Both the position numbers and the translations under genes were made by a program. This document shows, one piece after another, positions 1 through 7,823 of a DNA stretch of 63,085 bases. The stretch's first letter is position 1; each line of letters begins with the position of its first letter. A model generated the notes under the pieces. That model searched no databases and was not told the DNA's origin. It worked only from the letters and a program-made list of their open reading frames with translations. This DNA comes from Fibrobacterota bacterium (GTDB lineage Bacteria > Fibrobacterota > Fibrobacteria > UBA11236): contig JAEKLQ010000057.1 of the NCBI GenBank assembly GCA_019509785.1, positions 1 through 63,085 on the forward strand. The letters are read 5' to 3'.

Positions 1-1099
1 GTATTCGGCGAAATGCATTTTTGGTCTTGCCTCCTATTGCCCCCGAAACACTCCTATGGTGGAATTGGATAAAGTCACCCACTACAGACCATTGGGAAGC
101 TTCCTTGGGCCTGCAACCAGTGGCCAAAAGGAAAATAGCCGTTAGGTAATTGGCCCTAGCCGCTTCGCTCCCTCCGGGTCTAAGTGCCCGGTCCTTTAAG
201 CATTCGAAGAGGGCCAGCACTTGAGGCAAGGGTAATGGATAGTTCCGATGCCCAGAGGTAGGGGCATGGGATTCCATCTTGGAGAGAGTCACCCCGTCCA
301 TGGGATTAAACCCTATCCACCTTTTCCGAGTTGCATAGTGGCACACGTTTCGGAAGTAGGTTAGCTCCTTATTGAGAAGAGATTTTGTATTGGGTTGCCC
401 TTTTGTCCCGCCTAGCTTCCGTGGCTTCCTCCAAGCGATGTACCCTTTCCCGTGGTCGAATTGGCCTAGGGCCTCAATCCCCTGGACTTGGCAATACATG
501 GCCCATAAATCCCCGAACCGATGTAGGGCTTGGACCGTGACTAACTTGACTCTTACCGTTCGATGCTGATGGGCCGGAATGCGGTCTAGGAGATCCGCTA
601 GGGCCTTTATTGGAACCTTGGCCCCCTTTCCTTCCATAAGCGTTCCACGGGTCACTAAGAGGCTTAGAAGGACTTTTATCCGGTCCTCGTTTCCAAGGAA
701 GCTCGGGAAGTACGGGGCATAGTGATCAAGGGCTTGGGTCCGGTTGTATTCGGCAATGGTTTCCCGGACTGTGACGGGCTTAGGCTGTATGGTTGGTACA
801 GGGGCCAAGATTGGCTTTGGGGCTTCCCCTCCTAGTTCGGATAGGTGGTCCGCTAGAACGTCCTTCCAAAGCCTTCTATCCCTTCGTAGCATGGCCTTTA
901 TTACCCGGCCCATCCACTTGGGGGAAATGGCCCTTCTTTGTCCCTCAGTCAGGGACAGGTTAAAGACAAAATCATGGGCCTGTAAGGCGATTGCATGGGC
1001 ACTAGGCTCCTTGGTTCCTATGCCATAGACTAGGGCCTTTCCGATGTACGGCGCGGCCTTGTGGTCTCGTATCCGGTTGAGGTTGAATATTGAAGCCAT
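1..1099 (-). CDS. Tyrosine recombinase / integrase, 3' end cut by window edge
   Basis: An open frame of 366 codons runs without a stop from an ATG at 1099 to the window edge; a GGAAAGG Shine-Dalgarno sits 4 nt before it. The N-terminal half is basic and not recognised. From about residue 242 a helical core-binding segment appears (NKELTYFRNVCHYATRKRW). From about 290 the catalytic domain begins, with the box I pattern LLATGCRPKEAS, where Arg330 would be the first catalytic arginine. The remaining catalytic residues (His-x-x-Arg and the Tyr) lie beyond the edge. Tyrosine recombinases cut and join att sites through a phosphotyrosine link, and this one would integrate or excise the element next to the tRNA fragment. 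The family call rests on box I and overall layout. Confidence 0.78.
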   Translation of the reverse strand, partial: MASIFNLNRIRDHKAAPYIGKALVYGIGTKEPSAHAIALQAHDFVFNLSLTEGQRRAISPKWMGRVIKAMLRRDRRLWKDVLADHLSELGGEAPKPILAPVPTIQPKPVTVRETIAEYNRTQALDHYAPYFPSFLGNEDRIKVLLSLLVTRGTLMEGKGAKVPIKALADLLDRIPAHQHRTVRVKLVTVQALHRFGDLWAMYCQVQGIEALGQFDHGKGYIAWRKPRKLGGTKGQPNTKSLLNKELTYFRNVCHYATRKRWIGFNPMDGVTLSKMESHAPTSGHRNYPLPLPQVLALFECLKDRALRPGGSEAARANYLTAIFLLATGCRPKEASQWSVVGDFIQFHHRSVSGAIGGKTKNAFRRI

Positions 1100-1201
1100 G
1101 GAACCTTTCCAGGTGCCGGAATAGTACCGGCGGGAATAGGATGACCATGGGCCGTATTGGCTTACTTCGGGTTTTCTATGAAGAGGAAGGCGGTTAACCA
1201 G
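1..1201 (-). mobile_element. Integrase end of an integrated element (continues left of window)
   Basis: The stretch runs from the break in a tRNA-Gly gene through a tyrosine-recombinase gene and off the left edge. Its codon use (many CTA, AGG and ATA codons, frequent CCTAGG) and lower GC content differ from the GC-rich chromosomal genes that start at 1426, which suggests transfer. Recombinase gene, tRNA fragment and a composition change together are the usual signature of a genomic island or prophage end. The other end and the cargo are outside the window, so the element type is unknown. Confidence 0.75.
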
Positions 1202-1241
1202 GCTTGGGAAGCAAAAGCTCTACCAACTGAGCTAAATCCGC
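1202..1241 (-). pseudogene. 5' half of tRNA-Gly(CCC), truncated after the anticodon loop (putative att site)
   Basis: Reading the minus strand from 1241 there is a 7-nt acceptor strand GCGGATT, a D-stem GCTC/GAGC with an AGTTGGTA loop, and the anticodon-stem strand TTTGC. Then comes the loop TTCCCAA with anticodon CCC (1206-1208). The partner strand should read GCAAA, but only GC matches before the sequence diverges at 1201. No T-arm (GGTTCRA) or acceptor partner AATCCGC follows. The break falls at the anticodon loop, a known integration spot for tyrosine recombinases, whose arms bind the anticodon-stem inverted repeat. The intact copy, or the displaced 3' half, should lie at the far end of the element. 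Confidence 0.8.
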
Positions 1242-1270
1242 ACGTGCCCCGGATCTTCGGCGGCTCGGAT

Positions 1271-1299
1271 AATATAGACTGCCCAAGTGGATTTGGAAA
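1271..1299 (-). promoter_or_regulatory. Promoter of the interrupted tRNA-Gly
   Basis: On the minus strand a TTTCCA -35-like box (1299-1294) is separated by 17 nt from a TATATT -10 box (1276-1271). The tRNA 5' end follows about 30 nt downstream. Spacing and position fit a tRNA promoter. Its presence suggests this 5' half is the original chromosomal one rather than a piece brought by the element. Confidence 0.5.
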
Positions 1300-1425
1300 C
1301 GTCCTCGGGCTCGACGGTAATGCCCGGGCAATGCGGCTGGCGTTGGCCCCGGCTGGCTCAATTTTCCAAATTCACGGGGAGTTATTAACTTAGGTGCCGA
1401 ACCAAAGAAACGGAAATCGACTATC

Positions 1426-1866
1426 ATGGAATCCACTCTCGTCATTATCAAGCCCAACGGCGTTAAAGGCGGCATCATCGGGGAGATCATCTCCCGCTAC
1501 GAGAAGGCGCGCTTGTCCGTTTCGGCGATCCAGATCAAGAGCTTGAGCAAGGCCGAGGCCGAAGGCTTCTATGCCGAGCACAAGGAGAGGGGATTCTTCG
1601 GGGAACTGGTTGGCTTCATGACCTCGGGCCCGGTCGTTCTGCTGGCCCTGTCGGGCGAGAAGGCCGTGGAGAAGGTACGCACCATCAACGGCGCAACCAA
1701 TCCCGCCAATGCCTCCGCGGGCACAATCCGCCACGATTTCGCGCCGAACACCGGCGAAAACATCGTACACTCGTCGGACTCGGCCGTCAGCGCCGCCCGC
1801 GAGATCGCCTATTGGTTCGAAAAGACGGCGATAATCTCGTATCCCGCCTATTCCTACGTGAAGTGA
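1426..1866 (+). CDS. ndk: Nucleoside diphosphate kinase
   Basis: The 146-residue product is a full-length NDK, which transfers the gamma phosphate from ATP to nucleoside diphosphates through a phosphohistidine and so balances the NTP/dNTP pools in the cytoplasm. The start [12 protein letters not shown] is the classic N-terminal strand. The substrate loop [16 protein letters not shown] and the active-site motif NIVHSSDS, with His115 as the phosphorylated residue, are intact. It is the first chromosomal gene after the tRNA/integrase junction and reads away from it. It is followed 39 nt later by a gamma-carbonic-anhydrase-like gene. Confidence 0.95.
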   Translation: MESTLVIIKPNGVKGGIIGEIISRYEKARLSVSAIQIKSLSKAEAEGFYAEHKERGFFGELVGFMTSGPVVLLALSGEKAVEKVRTINGATNPANASAGTIRHDFAPNTGENIVHSSDSAVSAAREIAYWFEKTAIISYPAYSYVK

Positions 1867-1905
1867 TCCGCCGGCGCCGCCGCGCCGCCGCCGTGGGGGT
1901 GCCTT

Positions 1906-2427
1906 GTGATACACGCATTCGGCGATAGCCAGCCGGCCTTAGGGCCCAGGGTTTTCGTCGCCCCCAGCGCCGACGTCATCGGCCGGGTGGAATTAGGCGA
2001 AGACGCCTCCATCTTTTTCCAATGCGTGCTGCGGGCCGATATCAATTTCATCCGCGTGGGCCCGCGCAGCAACGTCCAAGACCATACCACCATCCACGTC
2101 GCCAGCGATCTCGGGACGACCTTGGGCGCGGATGTTTCCGTAGGCCATGGCTGTACCATCCATGCTTGCACCGTGGGCGATCGCGTATTGGTGGGGATGG
2201 GCAGCATCATCATGGACGGCGCGGTGGTGGGGGACGATTGCCTGATCGCGGCGGGCAGCCTGCTGCCCAAGGGAAAGGCCTACCAGGCCGGCACCTTGAT
2301 CATGGGCAACCCCGCCAAGCCCGTCAGAGGACTCTCCGCCGATGAGATCGCAGGCTTGGCAAAGCTGGCCCACAAGTACGTGAACGTGAAGGACGTTTAC
2401 CTGCATTCGCGACCATGGCCTGGTTGA
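1906..2427 (+). CDS. Gamma-carbonic anhydrase-like hexapeptide-repeat protein
   Basis: The 173-residue protein starts at a GTG and consists almost wholly of left-handed beta-helix hexapeptide repeats, as in the YrdA/PaaY/CaiE group. Members form trimers with a metal held by three histidines. Here the candidates are His in DHTTIH, the His in VGHGCTIH and the following His of that motif, which matches the gamma-class pattern. Whether it hydrates CO2 or acts on another small substrate cannot be told from sequence. Its end overlaps the next gene by 13 nt, so the two are translated from one mRNA. Confidence 0.85.
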   Translation: MIHAFGDSQPALGPRVFVAPSADVIGRVELGEDASIFFQCVLRADINFIRVGPRSNVQDHTTIHVASDLGTTLGADVSVGHGCTIHACTVGDRVLVGMGSIIMDGAVVGDDCLIAAGSLLPKGKAYQAGTLIMGNPAKPVRGLSADEIAGLAKLAHKYVNVKDVYLHSRPWPG

Positions 2428-3017
2428 AATCCCTCGGCGTCTTCGCCCTCTTATTGATCGTCGGCGCCTGGGTCATCAACGCCTACGTGGTCGTGAAAGG
2501 CAAGGGCCGCACGTTCCAGGCCGCCGAAGATGCTCCCGCGGTAGATGCGGTCATCGTGCCGGGCGCCAGCGTGTACCGATCAGGCAGGCTCTCGCCCGTA
2601 TTGCGCCAGCGCATGGAAGGGGCGCTGCGCTACCTCGCCTTGCACAAGGGCGTCAAACTGATCCTTTCCGGCCACGCCATCCCCCACGGGTATAGCGAAA
2701 CCACCGCTATGGTGGAATTCGCGCGCGCCAACGCCGTTCCGGAAAAGGATATCATGGTGGACGACAGGGGGCGTAGCACCTATGTTACCCTGCTCAATTT
2801 CCGGCGCGCCTCGCCGCTTCGCCGCATCCTGATCGTGAGCCAGGACTACCACCTTCCCAGGGCCCTGTACATCGCGCAAGCCATGGGATTCGAATCGGCC
2901 GGGTTGGTGGTGAGCGAGGATGCCGCGCAATCCGGTAACATGCCCTTCCGCGAATACTTCACCCGCCTCAAGGACTTCCTCTTGCTGCGCGTGTCGGGAT
3001 GGTTCAATGCCAATTGA
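2415..3017 (+). CDS. SanA/YdcF-like DUF218 membrane protein
   Basis: The product has 200 residues. It opens with one hydrophobic segment (about residues 6-25) that anchors it to the inner membrane. A DUF218 domain follows: DAVIVPGASVY, then RMEGALRYL, LILSGHAIPHGYSETTAM, DDRGRSTYVTLLNFR and VSQDYHLPRALYIAQAMGF. This order is typical of SanA, which in enterobacteria affects envelope permeability to vancomycin; no reaction is established. It overlaps the gene before it by 13 nt and the gene after it by 11 nt, making a tight three-gene unit. Confidence 0.85.
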   Translation: MAWLKSLGVFALLLIVGAWVINAYVVVKGKGRTFQAAEDAPAVDAVIVPGASVYRSGRLSPVLRQRMEGALRYLALHKGVKLILSGHAIPHGYSETTAMVEFARANAVPEKDIMVDDRGRSTYVTLLNFRRASPLRRILIVSQDYHLPRALYIAQAMGFESAGLVVSEDAAQSGNMPFREYFTRLKDFLLLRVSGWFNAN

Positions 3018-4059
3018 ACCGGAATCCGTCCTCCTTTCCGCGGGAGGGCGCGGTCCCCGGCGCCGGGGCGCAGTCGGCAAGGTAGACATCGCCTTCCTGA
3101 TCAATCCCATCTCGGGCGGCGGCATCGGCAAGCGCGTCTTCCATCAATTGCCCGAGATCATGGCTTCCTTCGGCTTCGCGCCGGGCGCCTGGCGAGCCGA
3201 GTTGACCGAGGCCGGGCGTCTCGAAGAGCAGACGGACGGGCTGCTGGAGTCGGCGCGTAAGGTCATCGCCGTGGGCGGCGACGGGACCATCGGCTTCGTG
3301 CTCAGCCGCCTGCGCCTCCGGGATCTGGGCGACACGGAGATCGGCCTCATCCCCCTCGGGACCGGGAACGATCTGGGCCGCGCCCTGGGCATCTTCCGCA
3401 TCTACAATGAGCGCGGCCTGTTGGCATGCGTGAAGCGGTTGCTCAAGGCGCAATGCGCGCGTTTCGATTTGTGGGACATCAACGGGCGGCTCACCATGGC
3501 CTCGTACGTGAGCTTAGGGATGGATGCGGCCGTGCTGCACGACTTCGACGTCGCCCGCAAGGCGGGCAAAATCCCCAAGGGTTCGCTGTTCAATAAGCTG
3601 TATTACATGAAGGCCTTCATGGCGCGGGCCACCGGCCGCATCTCGGGACGATGCACCTTGGTGCTGGGCCTGGAGGGCGGTGAGCAGCGTATCGAACTCA
3701 CGGGCGGCATCTGCTGCGTGATCGCAAATATCAATTCCTACGCGGCCGGCGCGCGCCTCTTCCCTTCCGCCCGCTTCGACGACGGCCTCCTGGAGGTCGC
3801 GGTTTTCGATCGGCTCTGGAAGTTCTCCTCGTTGGTAGGGGTCACGCGATTGATTCCGCGTTTCGCCAAGCTGATGGGCCCCCGCGTCCGCCTATACCAG
3901 GCCCGCAGCGTGGAAATCCAAGGCGGGACCGGGGAGTTCTGCCAGGTCGATGGCGAAGACGTCACCGCCTACCTGGCGGAGGCCGGGAGCCTGCGTATCC
4001 TTCCTTCCCGGCAAGTGCAATTGCTCGATCTGCGCCGGGAATCCTTCAGTCTGTTTTAG
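3007..4059 (+). CDS. Diacylglycerol kinase-family lipid kinase
   Basis: I place the start at the ATG at 3007 (MPIEPES), because the longer in-frame opening to 2920 only re-reads the preceding gene. The protein has 350 residues. It carries the DAGK catalytic fold: INPISGGGIGKR near the N-terminus, the nucleotide-binding GGDGTIGFVLS, and PLGTGNDLGRALG. A C-terminal half with GARLFPSARFDDGLLEV follows, as in YegS/DgkB enzymes. These phosphorylate diacylglycerol or related lipids with ATP at the membrane, recycling lipid into phosphatidate. The neighbouring glycerophosphodiesterase and glycerol-3-phosphate dehydrogenase genes, convergent with it, deal with related metabolites. Its 3' end overlaps that of the converging gene by 14 nt. 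Confidence 0.88.
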   Translation: MPIEPESVLLSAGGRGPRRRGAVGKVDIAFLINPISGGGIGKRVFHQLPEIMASFGFAPGAWRAELTEAGRLEEQTDGLLESARKVIAVGGDGTIGFVLSRLRLRDLGDTEIGLIPLGTGNDLGRALGIFRIYNERGLLACVKRLLKAQCARFDLWDINGRLTMASYVSLGMDAAVLHDFDVARKAGKIPKGSLFNKLYYMKAFMARATGRISGRCTLVLGLEGGEQRIELTGGICCVIANINSYAAGARLFPSARFDDGLLEVAVFDRLWKFSSLVGVTRLIPRFAKLMGPRVRLYQARSVEIQGGTGEFCQVDGEDVTAYLAEAGSLRILPSRQVQLLDLRRESFSLF

Positions 4060-4903
4060 ACGACCAGGATTCCTGGTCTGCTTTGATCAGCAGTTCCACG
4101 TCATCCGCCACCAGCCCGCGCACCCCGGCCGACAATGCCGCCTTGAACTCCTTCTCCCCATGGATATCCCAGATGAGGAAGGTCCCGGAATCGGGAACAT
4201 CCGGGTCTTGGCGGGTCAGCAGATCGACTTGGGAAGGCCGCACGGGGGCCTGGCGCGCGTTCCGATCGGCCACGTCCCTGCGCTCGCGAATGTAGCGGCG
4301 GAATATGTCCCAGGATACCGAGAAGTGGCGGATGGCCACCGCGGTCTCGGCGTCTTCGCCGGAATGGACTTCGCGGAAGCGCGCATAATCCTCGAAGATG
4401 CCCCCCAGGATCGGGAAGAGCCTTTCCTTCGATATAAAGCGCAAGATGCCGCCATGGAAGCTGGCCATGAAGGTATCGGGATGGGCGCCCGCCGCCTTCG
4501 CCATACGGGCGCATTTCTCGGCCAAGGTCTCGATATAGCCTTGGTTCTTCTCGACCGCCTTCGGGATTTTCAGTTCCAGGTAAAATGGCTTGCGGCCGAA
4601 CTCCGCGAGGAACTGCTCCAAGCTGGGCATGCGGTAAGCCGGGGACGAGGCGCGCCCGGGCTTCCAGCGTAGGGCCATCTTTTGTAGTTCTTCCCAAGTC
4701 AGATCGAAGACGGATTCGCCCCGGCCCGCCAGGCGATGGCAATCGTCATCGTGGAATACCACCGGCACGCCGTCCCGGCTCAGTTGCACGTCGAACTCGA
4801 CCATGTCGCATCCCGCCGCGTAGGCCGCGCGAAACGCCTCCAAGGTGTTTTCCAAATGCGAGTCGTGCCGTCCCCGATGCGCGACCTTCCAGAAATCGCT
4901 CAT
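4046..4903 (-). CDS. Glycerophosphodiester phosphodiesterase
   Basis: The 285-residue TIM-barrel enzyme starts with VAHRGRHDSHLENTLEAF and continues with DMVEFDVQLSRDGVPVVFHDD. These hold the two catalytic histidines and the metal-binding Glu/Asp residues of the GDPD family; YLELKIPK is the usual later strand. It cleaves glycerophosphodiesters to sn-glycerol 3-phosphate and an alcohol. There is no signal peptide, so it is a cytoplasmic, UgpQ-like form. Its ATG overlaps the glpD stop by 4 nt, so its product can feed directly into the enzyme encoded just upstream. Confidence 0.93.
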   Translation of the reverse strand: MSDFWKVAHRGRHDSHLENTLEAFRAAYAAGCDMVEFDVQLSRDGVPVVFHDDDCHRLAGRGESVFDLTWEELQKMALRWKPGRASSPAYRMPSLEQFLAEFGRKPFYLELKIPKAVEKNQGYIETLAEKCARMAKAAGAHPDTFMASFHGGILRFISKERLFPILGGIFEDYARFREVHSGEDAETAVAIRHFSVSWDIFRRYIRERRDVADRNARQAPVRPSQVDLLTRQDPDVPDSGTFLIWDIHGEKEFKAALSAGVRGLVADDVELLIKADQESWSSKTD

Positions 4904-6477
4904 TTTCCGCCGCCCCCCGCCGATGCCGCCGTATGCCGGTTAGCTCGCAGGAAAGCGGGATAATCCGCTTCGATCCCCAAGGCCGAAATTCCGGGAGTGC
5001 GGGTCCTGAAGAAGGCATCCACCCGATCGAGGCACTCGGTCCCGCCGCCCCGGGTGAAATACGCGTCGGTGCGGCGACGCAGGAAATCCTCGGAGGTGCG
5101 GGCCCACTCTTTCTCCGCGGCCCATGCCAGCTCTCCGGTCAGCAGGCCGTAGGGGCCCGGCAGCCTTTCGCGCCGCGCCGCTTCACCGGATACGAATTCG
5201 GCCAGTTCCAGCGCCCGCTTGCCGTAACGGCGCAGCCAAGCCGCGGCCACGGGCTCGTCGGCGAAGGGATAGGCCATTAATCCGCGCCTCACCGCATCGC
5301 GCTCTTGCGTGTCCTTCCACGCCCCGGGAAGTGGCCTCGGCTTGATGTCCTTAATGGATGCCTTTTTACCGAGGATGTGCTTCAGGAAGGCATCGGCGAA
5401 GCTGCGATGGGTCGTGTATTTCCCGCCGACCCCAGAATACACCTTGTCACGCAAGGTATGGAATTCGTGTTCGCGGCTCAGGCCCACGGTGGAACCCTTC
5501 CCGCTACGAGCCAAGGGGCGGATTCCGGTGATGGTGCAGATGATATCGGGTTTCCAATCCGGGAAGTAAGTCGCCGCCAGCCGCAGCAATTCGCCGATCT
5601 CCGCTTCCCGCGGAACGGCGGGCCCGGCGGGGATTTCCTCCAGTTCGGTCTCCGTGGTTCCAATCAGATGCTTCCCCTTCCATGGCACGACGAAGAAATA
5701 GCGTTTGGATCCCGGCACCGGCAGGATGAAGCAGGAGCGCGAGGGCAGCCCGTCCGCGATCAGATGGATGCCTTGGGACAACCGCACCTGGGGAGCGCTG
5801 CCCGGGAAGGCGGAAGCGATGACCTGATCGGTCCAGGGCCCGGCCACGATGGCCACCTGGCGGGCCCGGTGGACGATCTCCTTCCCCGTCAAACGGTCGG
5901 ACACCGTCACTTCCATGCGACCGTCACCTGCGGGTTCCGCCCCCTGGAAAGATTGGTAGTTGCTGATACGGGCGCCCAAGGACGCCGCGTCCGCCAGGTT
6001 TTCCATGACCAGGCGGGCATCGTCCATGACGCAGTCGGTATAGGCGTAGGCGCCGCAATCCTCCCCGGGCAGGAAGGCCGGCTCCAGGCGTCTCAGCTCG
6101 GCGGGCGGCACCCAGCGGTGCGCTTCCAAGCGGCGCCCCGCGGCCAGCAAATCGTACAAGGCCAATCCCGCTTTGATGATGGGGCGGGCGTGCCGGCCCA
6201 AGCGGGTGCTGGGAAAGAAAAAGCGCCGGGCTTCCACCAAGTGGGGCGCCAGGCCGAGCAAGGCGGCGCGCTCGCGCACCGCGTCTTTCACCAGGCCGAA
6301 ATCGTATGTCTCGAGGTAACGCAGGCCGCCATGGAGTAGTTTCGAGGTATTGGTGCTCGCTCCCCGGCCGAAATCCCCGGCTTCGAACAAAGCGGTGGCC
6401 AGGCCGTTGAAAGCGGCTAAGCGGGCCAAGGCAGCGCCATTGATACCGCCCCCTACGATGATCAGATCGTAATCCAA
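4900..6477 (-). CDS. glpD: FAD-dependent glycerol-3-phosphate dehydrogenase
   Basis: The 525-residue protein begins with the FAD-binding motif DLIIVGGGINGAALARLAA. The GlpD signature ASTNTSKLLHGGLRYLE follows, then the substrate-binding core with GTTETELEE and SGVGGKYTTHR, and a C-terminal helical domain, matching the usual length of GlpD/GlpA. It oxidises sn-glycerol 3-phosphate to dihydroxyacetone phosphate at the inner face of the membrane, giving electrons to quinone. With the downstream phosphodiesterase it forms a two-gene operon for salvaging phospholipid head-group breakdown products. Confidence 0.94.
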   Translation of the reverse strand: MDYDLIIVGGGINGAALARLAAFNGLATALFEAGDFGRGASTNTSKLLHGGLRYLETYDFGLVKDAVRERAALLGLAPHLVEARRFFFPSTRLGRHARPIIKAGLALYDLLAAGRRLEAHRWVPPAELRRLEPAFLPGEDCGAYAYTDCVMDDARLVMENLADAASLGARISNYQSFQGAEPAGDGRMEVTVSDRLTGKEIVHRARQVAIVAGPWTDQVIASAFPGSAPQVRLSQGIHLIADGLPSRSCFILPVPGSKRYFFVVPWKGKHLIGTTETELEEIPAGPAVPREAEIGELLRLAATYFPDWKPDIICTITGIRPLARSGKGSTVGLSREHEFHTLRDKVYSGVGGKYTTHRSFADAFLKHILGKKASIKDIKPRPLPGAWKDTQERDAVRRGLMAYPFADEPVAAAWLRRYGKRALELAEFVSGEAARRERLPGPYGLLTGELAWAAEKEWARTSEDFLRRRTDAYFTRGGGTECLDRVDAFFRTRTPGISALGIEADYPAFLRANRHTAASAGGGGK

Positions 6478-6574
6478 GCTGCCTCGATCCCTTTCGCGGA
6501 CATTTTCCTATTTTTCAAGGCGAATTGATTCCTAAATAACACGATTTTCCACTTTCTCACCAGGACAGGAGTCC

Positions 6575-7804
6575 ATGCCCGTTTCCCTCCTCCGCTTCGT
6601 CATTACCGCCCTTTTGGCATGCGCCTGGGTCGGCGCCGCCGATGCGCCCCCAGCCGCGACCCCGACCGCCGCCGCCCCTGCGCCGCAAGCCGCCCCCGCC
6701 TCCAAGGATGCGCCCGCGCCCGTGAGCGCGCCTGTTGCGACGGATGCGGCCCCCGTGGATCCGGCTGCCGCGCCCGCTTCCCCTTCCGCCAATCCCCCCA
6801 AGGCCAAGACCCGCAAAGGCGGCGCGAAGGCTGCCAAAACGGCGAAGGGCCCGGCTTCGATCGTGATCACCGTCGGCCCCAACAAGATCTCGAAGAGCCA
6901 AATCGACACCTTGGCCGATCTGATGATCAACGCCCGTCATCAGGATGGTTCCGCGCCCCAGCGTGGCGAGCGCGAATATATCGCTAAAATGGTGGCCACC
7001 AACCTCATCGGGCAGGATTTGCTCGATCTGGAAGCCAAGCGCCTGAACGTGGTCGCGGATCAGAAATCCCTCGACTCCTTGTCGAGAGCCTTCCGCGCCA
7101 ACTTCCCCAGCGATGAGGCCTATAAGCAGGCCTTACGCTCGGCCGGGGACACCGAAGCGGGCTTGCGCGAGAAGATGGCCCGCCAGATCAAGGCGGACAA
7201 GTTGCTGAACGCGCAGATGAGCCCGATGGAGCGGCCCTCCGAAAAGGAAATGCGGGATTTCTTCGCCGCCCACAAATCGGCCTTCCCCATCAACGATTCC
7301 CTGCGCGCCTGCCAAATCCTGTTCATGGTCGACGCCAATACCAGCGCCGGCGAGGCCGCGAAGAAGAAGAGCGAGCTGGAGTTGATCCGGGCGGATCTGG
7401 CCAAGGATACGGCGCGTATCGATGCGCTCCTCACCCGCTTCGTGATGAAGGCGCGCGAGATTTCCGATGGCCCCGAGAAAAAGGATGGCGGCGATCTGCA
7501 ACGCTTCCTGCCTGGCGATTTCAACCCGGAGTTCAAGAAGCAAGTCACCGCCCTTAAAGTCGGCCAGATGTCGCCGGTGTTCCGCACCCCGCTCGGCTGG
7601 CACCTGGTCGTGCTGACGGAACGGAACGACGGGAAGTTCGAGAGCTACCAACTCCAAATCGCCCGCGCCCTGGTGACCGAGAAGGCTGCCAAGGCGGGTA
7701 AGGACCTGAAGAAATACCTCAAGACCCTGGCGGACCGCTACAAAGTCGCCTTCCTCGACGAGGGATACCGCGACAGCACCGTCGCGGGAGTCTACGAGCA
7801 TTAA
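6575..7804 (+). CDS. Exported parvulin-type peptidyl-prolyl isomerase (SurA/PrsA-like)
   Basis: An AGGAG Shine-Dalgarno precedes the ATG. The 409-residue product has a signal peptide ending near ADA (residue 24). An Ala/Pro-rich, then Lys-rich, linker follows to about residue 95. Next is a SurA N-terminal-type helical domain (about 97-235) and one parvulin domain recognisable by GDLQRFLPGDFNPEFKKQV and TPLGWHLVVLTER. Such proteins chaperone outer-membrane proteins in the periplasm and isomerise X-Pro bonds. The low-complexity linker is unusual and may span cell-wall distance. A membrane Ser/Thr kinase gene follows after 19 nt. Confidence 0.87.
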   Translation: MPVSLLRFVITALLACAWVGAADAPPAATPTAAAPAPQAAPASKDAPAPVSAPVATDAAPVDPAAAPASPSANPPKAKTRKGGAKAAKTAKGPASIVITVGPNKISKSQIDTLADLMINARHQDGSAPQRGEREYIAKMVATNLIGQDLLDLEAKRLNVVADQKSLDSLSRAFRANFPSDEAYKQALRSAGDTEAGLREKMARQIKADKLLNAQMSPMERPSEKEMRDFFAAHKSAFPINDSLRACQILFMVDANTSAGEAAKKKSELELIRADLAKDTARIDALLTRFVMKAREISDGPEKKDGGDLQRFLPGDFNPEFKKQVTALKVGQMSPVFRTPLGWHLVVLTERNDGKFESYQLQIARALVTEKAAKAGKDLKKYLKTLADRYKVAFLDEGYRDSTVAGVYEH

Positions 7805-7823
7805 GGCAGGGTTCGGAGGCCGC

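Noticed and set aside
1157-1393. Small plus-strand frame over the tRNA fragment
   Set aside because: It reads through a tRNA gene antisense and a tRNA promoter, with no ribosome site or family.
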